Assembly: GCF_964340395.1 (NCBI RefSeq)
Contig: NC_135549.1
Span: forward strand, 19,927,342-19,991,341
Source: Glandiceps talaboti
Taxonomy: Eukaryota; Hemichordata; Enteropneusta; Spengelidae
Reading direction: 5' to 3'
DNA length: 64,000 nt
Within the stretch, counting starts at the first letter, position 1. Each line of letters begins with the position of its first letter. Under the pieces are notes generated by a model. The model did no database searches and was not told the DNA's origin. It worked only from the letters and a program-made list of their open reading frames with translations. The translations under genes were made by a program, and so were the position numbers. This document shows, in pieces, positions 1 through 13,620 of this stretch.

Positions 1-330
1 AGAGCTTTCCCCACTCGTAGCTCAAAGTGATTTACAGATATTACCCCTGGCACGGATCTATAGCGGCACAACGGCACTTTACTTCCTCAACTCCCTGGGA
101 CATACAATCCATTGCAGCCTCTATAAGCCCATGCGATTTAAGCATTCACATTGCAACCTCTATGCTACCAAGGTTCCAATTATACAGCCGGTTTGACTGA
201 GGGATAATCGTGGTTCAGATCTTGCCAAAGGACGTCAGCCATTCAGAAACAAACGGCAGCGAGGGGGATCGACCCTGCAACTTGCAGATACAAAGCCGGC
301 CAGTCTAACCATTCGCCGATTATGGCTCCA
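1..330 (-). mobile_element. tRNA-derived SINE, truncated by the window edge
   Basis: Read on the minus strand, the stretch starts near 330 with a tRNA-like head. An A-box-like segment lies at about 297-318 (GGCGAATGGTTAGACTGG) and a B-box-like GGGTCGATCCC at 265-275, about 25-30 nt apart as in tRNA genes. A tRNA-unrelated body follows down to base 1 and continues outside the window. The body is richer in G and C than its surroundings, which suits a recent insertion. No intact cloverleaf or host tRNA gene is implied. The family cannot be named from sequence alone. A tRNA pseudogene without a SINE body is the alternative. Confidence 0.55.
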
Positions 331-397
331 CATTACTGTCTGATCGATGACAATGTAACATCGATCTGGCACATCTGGACAGCAGTTTTAGGAAGTA

Positions 398-402
<5 letters not shown>

Positions 403-466
<64 letters not shown>

Positions 467-474
467 GTATTATA

Positions 475-540
<66 letters not shown>
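403..540. repeat. (TA)n microsatellite, two blocks
   Basis: Pure TA runs at about 403-463 and 485-540 are separated by a short GTGTGT-containing interruption. Long reading frames here encode only alternating Tyr-Ile and are artefacts. Confidence 0.97.
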
Positions 541-543
<3 letters not shown>

Positions 544-878
544 GCATAGTATATGCTAGAGAAACGGAAAATACCCGCTACACCGGCAACAGAACCACAT
601 ATCATTAGAGTAAGTATGGAAAAACAACAAAGACAGATCCGGTAGCAATTCATTTGAACTTAGCCAACCTGTTGTGATCACAGTGAGGGTATAGTGGCTC
701 TATATAATTTCCTTCCGGACTTCCATCAACCAGCCCAGGAGCCCAGCACCAGCCATCACAACCCTGTTTAAGCGCAGTATATTAAATCTCTGACATACCA
801 GCCTTTAATCTATTAGGTGTCACTAATACCACTATAGGGTTCAATGTTCATTTGCGTGGCTCTTATCCCTAATGTGTA

Positions 879-880
<2 letters not shown>
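541..880. other. no recognisable feature
   Basis: Unique-looking sequence between two microsatellite blocks, including a somewhat GC-richer part at 715-760. No coding signal or known repeat was recognised. Confidence 0.5.
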
Positions 881-882
<2 letters not shown>

Positions 883-950
<68 letters not shown>

Positions 951-953
951 TAT

Positions 954-988
<35 letters not shown>

Positions 989-1037
989 TATAGATAGATA
1001 TTATTACACAGGCGGACGGACGGACAGACAGACAGGC

Positions 1038-1096
<59 letters not shown>

Positions 1097-1112
1097 TAGA
1101 CAGACAGACGCA
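883..1112. repeat. compound (TA)n-(GATA)n-(GACA)n microsatellite
   Basis: A TA run to about 948 passes into (GATA)n to about 1002. After a short spacer with GGAC steps it passes into (GACA)n from about 1020 to 1112. The succession TA to GATA to GACA looks like stepwise mutation and slippage of one array. Confidence 0.95.
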
Positions 1113-1149
1113 TGTATGATCCCTTTTGTGTACAAATACATCTCATATA

Positions 1150-2340
1150 TGAAGTTTACTACTCAGTCGATTAAGCAAACGGTCGACTGTGATTTCGATT
1201 GAGATTCTTTACATATTTAGCCACTGATCTCTGCGGTGGTACCTTTCAACGTGTTGAAACATTACACATATTTAATGATAGATGCCGTATTTCATAGTCA
1301 CTTAACACATTTAAAACTAATGAAAAGATGATTTACTACACTGCTAGTATACAAAGGGTCTCGTAAGGTCACATATCTTTAGTCGGATAATTCACCGGAT
1401 TGTAACAGTTCAGTGAGAACGTATTGACATGAATAATGACTGCCTCCCATATTACCATGTGGATAGGATAAGCAAATGATTTAAGTGTTGACAACTAACG
1501 AACCACCGAGATTACAATGTATCAAGAGATCGTTACAAAGAAAGGAATATAATTCACTTGATTAAAATTTCTACGAAATGATAGTAAAATAAATTCTAAA
1601 CCATAAATTCATACACTAAATGTAAATTCATTCGCAGTGAAATGTCACTATTCAGACTTTGAATCAGATAAGACAGATAGGCGCACATATAGGAAAGGCA
1701 ACACTTTAATACCCATACATCGTCCTGTTTTTCTAATGTCTCCTTTCTATTTACTTTAAACAGGCATACTTGCTTGAATTAACCATTTTCCAAGAGAAAA
1801 CATAACTTTTTGACTAGTAGCCCACGATAAACGGAAGGTACGGACTCGCTTGTACGAAGAATCGAAGGACTGCGTCATAGATGTCAAAAAGGTCAAATAT
1901 CGCTATCAGCTTCACTATAGTACTGTTTTAAAGTACTATTATCCGCAAAACACTCAATGGCCATTTTTGATCAACTTTGGGTAGTCCTTACATCTTTTTA
2001 AAAAATACTTCGTCGTTTTCTACTTGACCGGGTAGAAAGTTGAATATAAACTGTGGCAGTACCAAATAGTAAGATGTGTGAACACAGCAGCATCTTGTTT
2101 CGTTTGCAATTTCATACTTTCATGCACCGATTGGCTAGGAATCTAGTTCCTGGTTTCCTTAGGGACGACTCATTCTCGAATAAATAACTCGGTCATTACT
2201 GACCACTACATATTTTAGCTATAATCATAAACGTGCAGTAATAAGTCACTTACCTAATATGTCAAGGGACTTCAACTTTATTAACAGGCGAATGTCTCGT
2301 GAGGCTTGAACCTTAAAACATACAAAGAGAACCCGTTTGT
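1150..2340 (+). repeat. left copy of an inverted, diverged ~1.2-kb duplicated sequence
   Basis: Two blocks here, about 1185-1452 and 2090-2320, match the reverse complement of 11824-12096 and 10850-11105 respectively, by eye at roughly three quarters identity. The middle (1452-2090 versus 11105-11824) is more diverged but keeps matches, such as GTACGAAG and AGGACTGCGTCA near 1850-1876. The match starts just after the (GACA)n array. Reading frames in the matching blocks are full of stops, so it is not an obvious gene. It is either one transposon family inserted twice in opposite orientation or an old inverted duplication. Confidence 0.75.
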
Positions 2341-5300
2341 GTTTATGAATTGTACATCAAATATAAATTTCAATACAACAATATAGTTGAAACAGAACAT
2401 TTTCTCTAACAACTAAATATATCGCCTTACTCGACAAATCCTTTCTAACATAATCCTTTCTAACAATGGTACATTTGATACATTATTGTCAGCACAACAA
2501 ATATCTTACTGAATTTAATTTGGCACAGTGGTTTTGTAATCTGATTCATCAAAAGTGTAAGTACGGCAGTTCCACGCTTAATCATCACCCGAAAGTAGCT
2601 CACGCAAAAAAATAGAGTAATGTCAATAAAATTGCAGTCGTACCTGATGATGAAGTTTAGCAATGTTGCAAGACAACTTTCTATTTCTGGTTAATTAGAT
2701 ATATTGTTTTCGACAAAGTTGAGGGTGTCAATGGTCCCTAAACTATAATTCTTCAGCTTAAGATATTCTAAGCAGACAACATACATATGTTTCGACTTGT
2801 ATTAGTATTTCATAACTGACCTAGCATTGTGTCATACTATTCACTTTACTGGACAGCTTAGTTTATATGGACCTCGTAAGACGTCGTCGTAAATGGAAAA
2901 TTGTTAGAGAAATCCGAGATATGGAATGATGTCCATTTATACTTTAATGTTCTATTCTAGATGTATTCTAGTCCTGTTGTCATTATGATACCACTAAGTA
3001 TCGAATAACCGTTTTTTTACGATTTCATATTAATCCTGTTAGCTCGAAATTACCACCACTACAGAAATCATAAGCAGTGAATTTTGTTGGAAGGATTGTG
3101 TCAGACACTTAATTGAAACAAGGCTAGTGTGTAAAAGGATACATGAACATGGGATAATTACGAGGAAATAGCTAAGGCAATGATATACACGTTACAATGC
3201 GTGTGTAGAATTTGAGTTTGTATTTTATGAGTTTCTAGTTTTGGTGTTTATTTTCTACTAAATTGTCATTTTTCATGTAAAGTAATTGACACACATGTAA
3301 AATACACACAAAAATACGTAAGTGCCTGTACCTACCTACCTACCTACTTAGTATTTACTTGTACGTACGTACGTACGTATGGTTCATGCGTGCGTACCTA
3401 CTCACGTACGAACGTGTACGTACGGACGGGCAGACGGACAGAAAGATATATACAGACAGACCGACTGAAAGACTGACGGTCAGACTTTAACATTGTCGAA
3501 TATCTCCCAACGTATCTCTATTAATACCATTTCAATAATATTTACACACATTGAAGTTAAAGCAAGAAGTAGTTTACATAGTTTTGCAACTTTTTGCAAC
3601 AGGCTTTTCTTCACATTATGTGCTTTTGAGAGGTAGTGTCCCAAAAATGACAACAAAGACATCTGTCAAGTACTCTTATACGTAGTTGAAACTTGCCACA
3701 TTCACCTATAGAATGAACTATTTAGATATGATTTGGTCACTTAATTCAATACTGATGACATTTGACCAAATTTTCATCACAAATGCAGGTATCAAAGTCA
3801 ATTGCCCTGATCGGTCTAAGAGTGATGCGCTCCCAGACAATAACGGCCTGTTATTAATTTTCTACCATGTAGGTGAACATCGCCAGCGCAGCTGATAAAA
3901 TACCTTCTATGTTGTAAAGACAACTGATTATGACTACTATCATCCGGACCATGAAGTATACTATATTATTAGGACGATTATTTAATATTCAAATACTCAC
4001 TCTCAAGTAGACATGTGTGGTGTTTTCTTCAACACTGTATATAGGATCTGCACTTCTTCCTACTGTGGAATACACAGAGTTTGCTATGCATCAGATATAA
4101 ATTCACGTTGTCCTTACCCTGGATTTTACCATTATAACCTTCAGGCATTTCTCAGCAAAGCCTAATTTACATATACGCCCTCTACAGGCTGTGTTCCTAA
4201 ATGTTGATTATTATTAGTTGTGTGCCAAAAACATAATTTACCGTAAGATAAACATAACACAATCGACGCACTGTGCAAACGCTGCAAGGCAGTGACATGT
4301 GTGTTGTATTGTATTATGGATTTTTCAAAATCAATACAATGATAGTGGTGCCTAAATAACAATATTCGTGACAAATTATAAACCAGCAAATGAGACCTGA
4401 GATTGTGTTCAACATTACACATACCGCTGATTCTGTTTTCGAAAGAAAGCCCATTTCGTATGTAAAAAATAACTTAATGGTATAATATAGGCCTATAAGT
4501 TCTTTTAACATCCTCGACTCTATAGACGTTTCCTGAGAGTACAACAAATGTATAAGTTCATGGGTCAGCTGTTTGTTATGAAAATTATGATAACCTATTT
4601 TTTTTAAATGACCTTTTGGAGCCTAGTGAAATAAATTTCGTTTTAGCCTAATGGCGATCCGAACTTTGATACTGAGATAACATTTTACTAGGTAACTGTC
4701 ATGGCAAAATTTGAAACGTGGCATCTCTAATAATAATTTAAAAAATCGTCTTAGCAACAATGACTTGTTTATTAATTATTTTTTTTAATGCATTTATTTA
4801 TTTATTTATTTATTTATTCATTCATTCATTCATATATTCATTCATTCATTAGTTCATTCACGTCCGTATTACTCTTTAAATGGAATGAATGGGCGAAATT
4901 ATGTCGTCGATGTGGCCGGCTATTATGGTGATCATATCAGTGTACACTAATGAGCACTCCCTTAAGTTTGTAAAATGTACACTTCACATTAAAGAATGCC
5001 ATTGAATTGTTTACTTTGTTACATTATCAAATATACGGATACGGATCGGAAATCGTATTGTAAAACAAATGTATCCTCTTAAATGTTTGTTAATTCATAT
5101 CGAGGTAAAAACAACCCCATACCCATCATTGTTTGCAATATACGCACTCATTATTTTGGACCATTATAGAATAAAGATATTATCATTCTTAAACAAACTC
5201 CGCTTTGTCTACCATTCTATTTCACTTTGCCATTAGGTAAAAAGGAAATTTGTTTCACTGGTATTTAAAAGAGCACTTTTCAAAGAGGTCATGTAATAGG

Positions 5301-6750
5301 GTTTACACTGTCCTAGATACACCTAACAAGCTATATTCAGAAAGAAAATCACATTCGGCCCCTGGTGCAATTACTATGAGCACGACACTGTCATGGTATA
5401 ATCAAAATGGTATCCTATCCTAGCTGTTATTTTAAAAAACAATTTTAACATTTTCAGAAAACGATTTTTCCGGGTTGTAACTCGGGCAGTAATTGAAATC
5501 AATACTTTGAAAGCTTGTCAACACGTCTAATAGTTAAAATTAAGAATTCATAGAAAATATACAATTGGTGAATATTATACAGTTATGTTATTCTAAAGCC
5601 TAGAAATGTAAACTATGTGGTATACGAGCATGCACCTCTGAAGTCCCTCTTTCTACTTTTTCAGCTAACACATTTAATTATTTGATAGAAGTACAATAAC
5701 TACACTTTATCTCTACTTACGACCTGATCTTTCTCACAGCTAAGAAATTTGCCCGTGGTATACTCCATGAATAAGTCAACACGGGTTCTCCTGGGATAAA
5801 GGAATACCATGGGCGTATATTTTAATAGCCACAGACACGTAGCGAAGAGATCGTATGTAGTTTTCTATTCACCTGAAAGCTCTTACAAGTGTATGGTAAA
5901 AGGAAAATATCTTTCTTTGACATTTAACGATTATGGCATCAGATTTTCATTTCCCTCGGCAGCATAGTCTTCTAGATGTACTGTATGGAAGAACATCGCA
6001 ATATTTCAAAATCACCAAGGGAATTATAGTACATTGAATTTAAATATAGGAATACCACTATACCAAATTGAATATAGATGGAATTTGTCATCGTTGTCAA
6101 TTGTATGTTTTATCAAATCGTCATGGAGCATTTATTTCGTGAAAACAATTTGACAATTAAAGTTGAATCAAATATGAATGATATAATTGTTTATAGTATA
6201 TATACACTCAAAAGTCATTTTACTTTATGATGAGCACGAAAGGTAACAGCTAGGAACACACCACATTCATACAAAATGGCTATAATGAACTGAACAGGAC
6301 AATTATTCCGGAACACCTCGCTGCAAATTAAATGTCGTGTAAACACCTTCGGATAACTTCTGTTTGTTTTTTTTATCAATTTCTAAGATTTCAAAAACCC
6401 TGGATAACACTTACAGTAACTGTGTTTCAGTATTTTCAATTGTAAAGTGTATGTGTTGAAAGAAGTAACCAAACCTTGAAGATTGTGATGTAAAATGTAC
6501 CAAAGTAAAAAAAAACTCAAAAAGATCAGAAAGTGTTTTTTTTTACTTTCATACAAGAACACCAGTCTTTTTTAGGTTTCTATATACTGTATACATAAAG
6601 TGTTATTTCAATCAACACATTTAGCTACTTTTCGCTCAATGGCAAACTCTCATTATTCAACTCGAAACGTGTGAGATGAGATGAGATGCATTGATTATTA
6701 TTCAAAATACGTTATTGATTCAATGATAGATCACGAAAAAATTTAACCAT
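2341..6750. other. gene-free DNA with minor simple repeats
   Basis: AT-rich sequence without recognisable coding or transposon signals. Short simple arrays occur: (CTAC)n and (GTAC)n steps at about 3330-3430 and (TTTA)n/(TTCA)n at about 4790-4860. Short open frames here have random composition. Confidence 0.5.
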
Positions 6751-6754
6751 GCAT

Positions 6755-7044
6755 TCAACCAACCAACCAACCAACCAACTAATCAACAAGCCAACCTATA
6801 TATATATGTCTGTTTATCTATCTGGCTGGATGGCAGACTGACTGGCTGTATGTATGTATGTATGTATGCATGTATGTATGTATGTATGTATGTATGTATG
6901 TATGTATGTCTGTCTGTCTGTCTGTATGTATGTATGTATGTATGTATGTATATATGTATGTATGTATGTATGTATGTCTGTGTGTCTGCCTGTTAGTCTA
7001 CAAGTCTATCTATATAACTATCTATATCTATCTATCTATATATC

Positions 7045-7121
<77 letters not shown>

Positions 7122-7139
7122 ACATCAATCTCCCAGTCG

Positions 7140-7176
<37 letters not shown>

Positions 7177-7189
7177 AGTTATCTATATT

Positions 7190-7256
<67 letters not shown>

Positions 7257-7257
7257 G
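6755..7257. repeat. large compound tetranucleotide microsatellite
   Basis: Successive arrays are (AACC)n at 6757-6780, (TGTA)n with TGTC islands at 6847-6990, (CTAT)n at 7009-7121, (CAGT)n at about 7140-7175 and (CTGT)n at 7190-7257. All motifs are one or two substitutions apart. Overlapping frames encode only low-complexity Met-Tyr-Val-Cys or Ser-Ile-Tyr-Leu repeats and are not genes. Confidence 0.96.
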
Positions 7258-9790
7258 ATTACGTACCTCCCACGACAACAAGTCATGTTTTGTTCCAATT
7301 TTATGTGATATTCGAAAAAATATACAAGCACGTATAACGTATAAGGATGCAATCGTTAATCCACTGACTTTTTCAATATGTCATGCATGTAAACCTGTCG
7401 GCTCCTTGCGTGTCTTCTTCAAAAGAAGGGATGATAATTTTTACGTACCTATAAGCTGAAGATTAAGAGTACTCAGTCGTAAAAAGTAAGGTTTATTGTG
7501 TTCAAAATTAGTTTTCTTTTTTTTAAAAGAAGAAGATATATCGGTGTGCGTGATATTGAATACCTTATTTGCTCGTGTATTACTTGCCAGAAACCTTGTT
7601 ATTAAAAAGCCTTACTAAGAACATTACCTTGGTTTTCCAATATCCTGTTCATGTCACATGTACAAGACTAACTGCTTTAACTCGTACGTAAGGATGCTTG
7701 TAGCATTTTGCTAAATAAAATGTTGTGTTCATAACTTTTCAAAGGTACGAATAAGGACAGGAAATTAGACAGTAAGATAGCGACCGATGTCCAAAAAATT
7801 CATGTCATATTATACTTATATTGATTTATATCATAACCTTACTGTGGCCACAACAGGTCGAGAGAGCATGCTGTAAGATTTAGATGCGGTCTCTGTAGCA
7901 TACTGTAGCATTACAAAAGCGTGTCAGCGCGAAAGCCTTCCTGGAACCGGTCGAGTGATGAACACACTCTGACCTGGAAGGCTAGGCATTGTATAGGTAG
8001 TTTAGGGAACAGGAACCTGACCGTCTGAGACACACTGGACCCAATATATATCTCATCTCAAAATTCATCATACTCCTGGGGTGTGGTGGGGGATCCTTCT
8101 TATTCTGTTGTTTTTGTTGTTGCAAATGTTTGCACGCAGGTAAACCGGTATCACGCCAAATGAAGCTGCTTCGGATCTGCTATTATGTAGTCTAAAGCTA
8201 ACACTTAAATCTTCTCGATCTCTAGAAGCTGAATGTTTGAAAAAAGGTTGAGGACAACATCGTGTTAGAAAACAGGGTTGCTTCGCTCATCTCGTTTCTA
8301 ACACCCGACATGTATATTGTCTACCCCAACCTGTTTTGGGATTCAAGACAAATGGGAATTCAATGTGACCTTAGGACTAGGGATGTTAGTGTCGTAATTT
8401 ATTACTTCCTTATGGGCGTAACACCAACACTGCGTTGGTCGGGAATGACACAAATTAATTGTTTTCTTCCGGCAAGTCTACTGCTTGAATGTAGAACGAA
8501 ACAATACATTTACATAGGCCGATCGCGATGTCACACAAGCTCACTAAACGAACCTACTCATGTTCATAGGTTGAGGAAAATTTACTTCTAATGTGATATA
8601 CAGTGCTGGTTTTCCGGTTAGCTTGTTAATGTTTACCGTCATTATTTTTACATTGCATCGAACGTAGTGGTGTGACAGCTACAATTTCCACCATGGTTTA
8701 CATCATATAAACGTGTCGATGTCACGCTTGTGAAAGTTCGTTTAGGGGCGGGAGGGGAGGGGATCTTATGCGAGTTTATTGAGCTCGTGTCGGATAGTGC
8801 GATCCTCCTTTATTTGCCTAAAGTGAATAGTTTTTCAATTCGGTGTGTACATGTAAGAGATCTGTTTCTTTTTTCTTACATTGCCCAGGCAACCTATACG
8901 AAATTCATACATTTACCATATATGTCATGTAAAACAGTCAATCAAATGTTTTTGGTACTAAATTTGTAAATCTATCACGCTGATACAGAGAACAAAACTG
9001 CAATGATAACAGAAACCAACTTTAGTATCATAGTTATGTGTAACTTGCTTGTAATTTTGCATATCATGTCTGATCCGTGATAGTTTATTATTTGACAAAA
9101 TACATTCGTTTCAGGGTCATCATGGAATAATGTTGTACTTTTCGGGACAGTATCTCCAGAGGGCGTGCATGTTAAATGGACTCTGACTAGAAATGTTGGA
9201 TGTTAATGATGGTGAATCCCAGAATACATTACCGATGCAAGTATACCAAGTGTGTGCTCCGTAAGTAGGAGGAATTCGAAGTTCAGACGCATTAGTGTTT
9301 ACCTGAGTACACTACATATGCCGACTTTTGGTGAGTATTTGCATATAAAGATTTTTCCTAAAACACTTGCCTGGCATGGCAGTCAACTGTTATCATTAAA
9401 CACAGAAGATAGTATATTAGTTACACTGACGACTTTCACCTACATGCAGAAAAATTGCTATAGGTCAATCAGTCAGACGTATTGAGCACATCTTTCTTGA
9501 ATGATAAGAGTAATCGATTGTGATGCTCACATTTCTGATGAAAGTTTATATGTTAATGGATAAACTTTGGTCAAATGTAACTGTTTAGTGAAAAAAGCGT
9601 GTTTACCCCAAGTGCCTATTTATTTACTGTATAAGCGAATATGACACTTTACACTGAATTATAATAGTAGTTGACAGATGGCTTTCTTGTCATGTTTAAA
9701 ACATTAAGTCACAAAAATATGCGATGTTCATAGTTTGTCGGTGTGGCTAACAGATCGTAGTTACAAGTAAAATGTGTGCATGTGACTATA
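7258..9790. other. no recognisable feature
   Basis: Unannotated AT-rich DNA. Open frames at 8262-8591, 8730-8969 and 9252-9485 have no recognisable domain, no supporting splice or poly(A) context and composition like the surroundings, so I do not call genes. Confidence 0.5.
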
Positions 9791-9795
9791 TGTTG

Positions 9796-9797
<2 letters not shown>

Positions 9798-9869
<72 letters not shown>
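9798..9869. repeat. (TA)n microsatellite
   Basis: Uninterrupted TA run of about 70 bases. Confidence 0.97.
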
Positions 9870-9870
<1 letters not shown>

Positions 9871-10849
9871 CCATAAGCAAACACATTTAATACGCGAACT
9901 TAAAACTGGAAATTCGTAAAATAAAAACTCGAATTATAATCACGTTTTGTAGCATATGTATTATTGTGTTTGATATTTCTGATGATGTCTGTGTGATATT
10001 TGTATTCCCGCGTTCATTTGTGTTTTCTACGCACTTGTACAAGTACCTGTCACTCAACCCATTTCAATTGTTACCCTGTGATTCTATACTAGTGATTATT
10101 TCGAGCTAATTGGCTCCATCGGAAATTGTAAAACTGTAATTCGATATTCTGTTTAAATTATATCGTATGTAATGAGCAAACATCCAACATAGCACATTGA
10201 AATAGGAAATGCACAAGAACTGACATCTGATCACATCTCGGGTTTCCCCAACAATTTTCCAATTTACTTTTGAAATACGATAAATGACATCTGACATGTT
10301 CAATAATATTAAATAATCATGTGGAATGAGGTGATGAGCACTTCACAATAATAATTCAGATATCAAGTGCTAATGCAAATTGAGACATTATAATCTCGTC
10401 GCTGTATTTATTAATTCTTAAGAAATGTTTGCATGGTCGACATGGTGAACAATTTACCTCTGAAAGATTAAAATAGACCTTTCGCGATTTGTACCTTGCC
10501 ATAAGTATTAGAAAAAAGTCAATTAACCTGAAGCATAACGTTTGGTGAGACAAAGGTCATACTAACAATTGCTGAATTTTCATTTAGGTGGTCCCTATCA
10601 TTAAAAAGTGTGAGAATGTATCCATGATTGTATTTACAGTTTTATAGAACCAGACAATAAAAATACAACAATAATAGTTTCATTCATGTCGGACAAGATG
10701 ATAAAATATAGAAATATGACATATAATTTTCGAACCTGGCGACTTTCCGTTTCCGGTTAATTACCTTATATTATTTAGATAACATATATTCTTTCTTCTT
10801 TATGTATAATTCATAGTGATAAATACTAACGATGTAATGTGCTCATTCA

Positions 10850-12110
10850 TTGTATATTTCTATAGCCTTAAACCTTACCCAGACATTCACCTGTTTGAAA
10901 AGTGGAAGTCAATTGATGTATTAGGTAAGTGAGTAATTACTGCACTCCTGAAATCATGGGTACAAGATGTTTTGATCCGTAATGACCAAGGTATTTGAGA
11001 GTAAGCCATCCGTAAATAAACCCGGAATGAGATTCCTTAATTTGTTTGCCAACTGGCGCATGAACGTATCGAACTGCAAACGAACCAAGGCACCATGGTG
11101 ACTCGCTAAGCTTCACACATGTTCACCCATCATACCTTCCCATAGATGTCCGTTCACGTCTTACCAGGTCACGAAGTTAATGGTGAACTGTTTCACACGA
11201 TATGACACCCGTCACGGCACTCTGATTCTCTCAATTTAAGCGGCCTTCGAATACCCTTTGCCGTTATAACTTCATTAGTTGTTTTCGAGTATGCTTGCCG
11301 TGAGCGAGATGTGACTCGCTTGACGCAGTCCTACTTCGTACACATTTAGTTAGTGGTTTTTGAATAGCTTTGTTCATTGAGCGCTAGTGACAAAGTTGGA
11401 AAAAAAATCGTTCATTTCAAGACATATATTACTGAAAACAACTCTTTAAGCTTTTACAAATTAGTGACACGAGTTTGTCTGATTTGAAAGTAAATTGAAA
11501 TAACACAATAAATAAATAAAGTAATAGTTTACGAATTGAAGTACTACCTATCATATGTCCATGTGTAAATGTACTATACAAGTGCAATGGATCTAAAGCT
11601 GGAGTTACATTCTTTTCTGTAGATATATTTACTTTATTCCATGAATTTGTTTTTGGACTTCTCACTATGTTGTCATTTTCTAGTTTATCTGTGGCATATA
11701 CCCTTCCCTTTATACAATCTAATATACCTATTTACTAATACGATCTTTTAAAGATGTTGCAGTTAGTTTCCAACCCTGTCACCACATAAGACATGTATTT
11801 ATCCTGTCAACATGTTTGTTCGTATGGGAGTCAGCCATTATTTATGTCAATGCGTTCTCACTGAACTGCCAGTGAATTATGTGACTAAAGTTATTTGACC
11901 TTAACTGTAACCCTTGGTACATTAGTCGTGTAGTAAATCATCAGTTTTAAATGTGTTAACTGACTGTGAAATACGACATCTATCATTACATATGTGTCAT
12001 GTTTCAACACATTGAAAAGGTATCACGTCGGAGATCAGTGACTAAACATTTAAGGAATCTCACCACAGTGTTATAACTTTAATCGAAAATACAGTCTTTG
12101 GATCCGCTGA
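10850..12110 (-). repeat. right copy of the inverted ~1.2-kb duplicated sequence
   Basis: This is the reverse-oriented partner of 1150-2340. The best blocks are 11824-12096 (matching 1185-1452) and 10850-11105 (matching 2090-2320), in the order expected for a single inverted copy. Shared words include TTTAAAACT with GATGATTTACTAC, and CACTTACCTAAT, read on the matching strand. The two copies are separated by about 8.5 kb. An open frame at 11429-11665 lies in the poorly matching middle and is not kept in the other copy, which argues against coding function. Confidence 0.75.
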
Positions 12111-13554
12111 ATACTAGTTGTGTAAATCGTGTATCTGCAACTGTCATTGTATACAAACCTTCAAATAAGAGAATCATTTATACTAATTACTGAAAATAGC
12201 ACTTTCTACAATTGGTGGCAAACTTCCAGGTTCAGTGCACAGTATAGTGGTAGCACATGTAATTTATGTTTTAATGTAGAAGGGGGGGGGGCGTAAAGAG
12301 TATGTTTTCAAAAAAAGTATTCGTGCTATCTATCTCTTACTATTAAAATTACATGGCCACATATATTCAAAAGTATGACAGATAAGATAATAAATCGTCT
12401 CATTCACAGCGAACAATTAATCAAGCGCATCGGTTGCCTAATACATCAACAAGAAAGGTACCAGTAATATGACCTACGATTTCTTATATTTATTCAAGAA
12501 GTTCGGTACCTATTAACAGTTGTGTTAGACAAATCGATCGGAGGTATCCATGGTATGTGTTTCTCGACGACGTCGTTAATATTAACTTTAGTGAAATACT
12601 GCCGCAGACGAACAGCTGCAAACGTGTACTACACCTATATTGAAGGGATATTACTTTCTGTTAACACATTGATATTTTAAGCATTACTGACTATTACTTG
12701 TACTCTTTAGTTAACACGCTATTAACACGTTGTTTCTAACACACTTGTTACTTATCAATCATTCCTCTAGTCTAGTCAAAATTGAATTGACATTACATAT
12801 ATAGCAGTGTGTGCTTCGTTAAACTTTAAATTAGTTAAATGCTTTACATCTCTAAGAAAAAACTTTCAGGGGTGTTCGGACGATGCTGAATCCCCTGTCG
12901 TGAATTTGTAATTATTGTGTTTGAGCTCAAAACATGACACTGTTTACACATGTCGACAAACACTAAGTGAGAGAAATGCATATCTTTTATTGCAATAGCT
13001 CCCATGGGTGTCAAGACAATAGGTACATTAATATCTGGAGATGTCATTTTGTTAAAGTTTAGTGTCCTTTGTTTCATTTCCATGACGCTCTTAATCATGC
13101 ATGACCTATTGTTATCTTAAGAAGTTCATCTCCTGTGCGTGACTTATTGTGATTTAATTATTGTACGGACCGTACCATAGCATCACAGGTTGAGACTCTG
13201 GTTTTGACCGCGGAGCTGGGAGTACCTTTCTCTTCTAGCTCTGGGCTTTAATGAAGTCTATGTTCCAGTCAGACTCCGTATATCGTCTCATATGCAGATT
13301 ATTATTATACTACAAGACTCGCTTGTCTGAAGTTTTGAGATCCCCCAAAAGCATGACATCCGAGTAAAATCTTGAAATTTAATCAAACCTTTGTTTATAC
13401 TGATCAGAATTATTAAATGTCTTATTAGATACGATAACTTACTCGTAATATCGAACACCTTGAACACCTATTTTAAACTTATTTGTAACTATTGACGAAA
13501 TGAAATGGATTTTTGGGCCCGCACCCAAAAATCAGTACCCTCAACGGCGATCAT
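12111..13554. other. no recognisable feature apart from a poly-G run
   Basis: AT-rich DNA. A run of about ten G lies at 12281-12291. A short open frame at 12844-13098 (minus) has no recognisable similarity. Confidence 0.45.
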
Positions 13555-13620
13555 GATGTCAGCCTGTTTCGCACTGCTTATGGATAGGATGTCAGCCTGT
13601 TTCGCACTGCTTATGGATAG
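13555..13620. repeat. 33-bp tandem duplication
   Basis: The 33-bp unit beginning GATGTCAGCCTG at 13555 is repeated exactly from 13588. A perfect copy indicates a recent slippage or replication event. Confidence 0.93.

Noticed and set aside
322-1146. Open frames on both strands with Tyr-Ile or Ser-Val-Cys-Leu repeats
   Set aside because: They translate (TA)n, (GATA)n and (GACA)n microsatellites; the same applies to frames at 6854-7258, 15479-15721, 50391-50606, 51723-52320, 52615-52830, 58816-59034 and 60570-60916.
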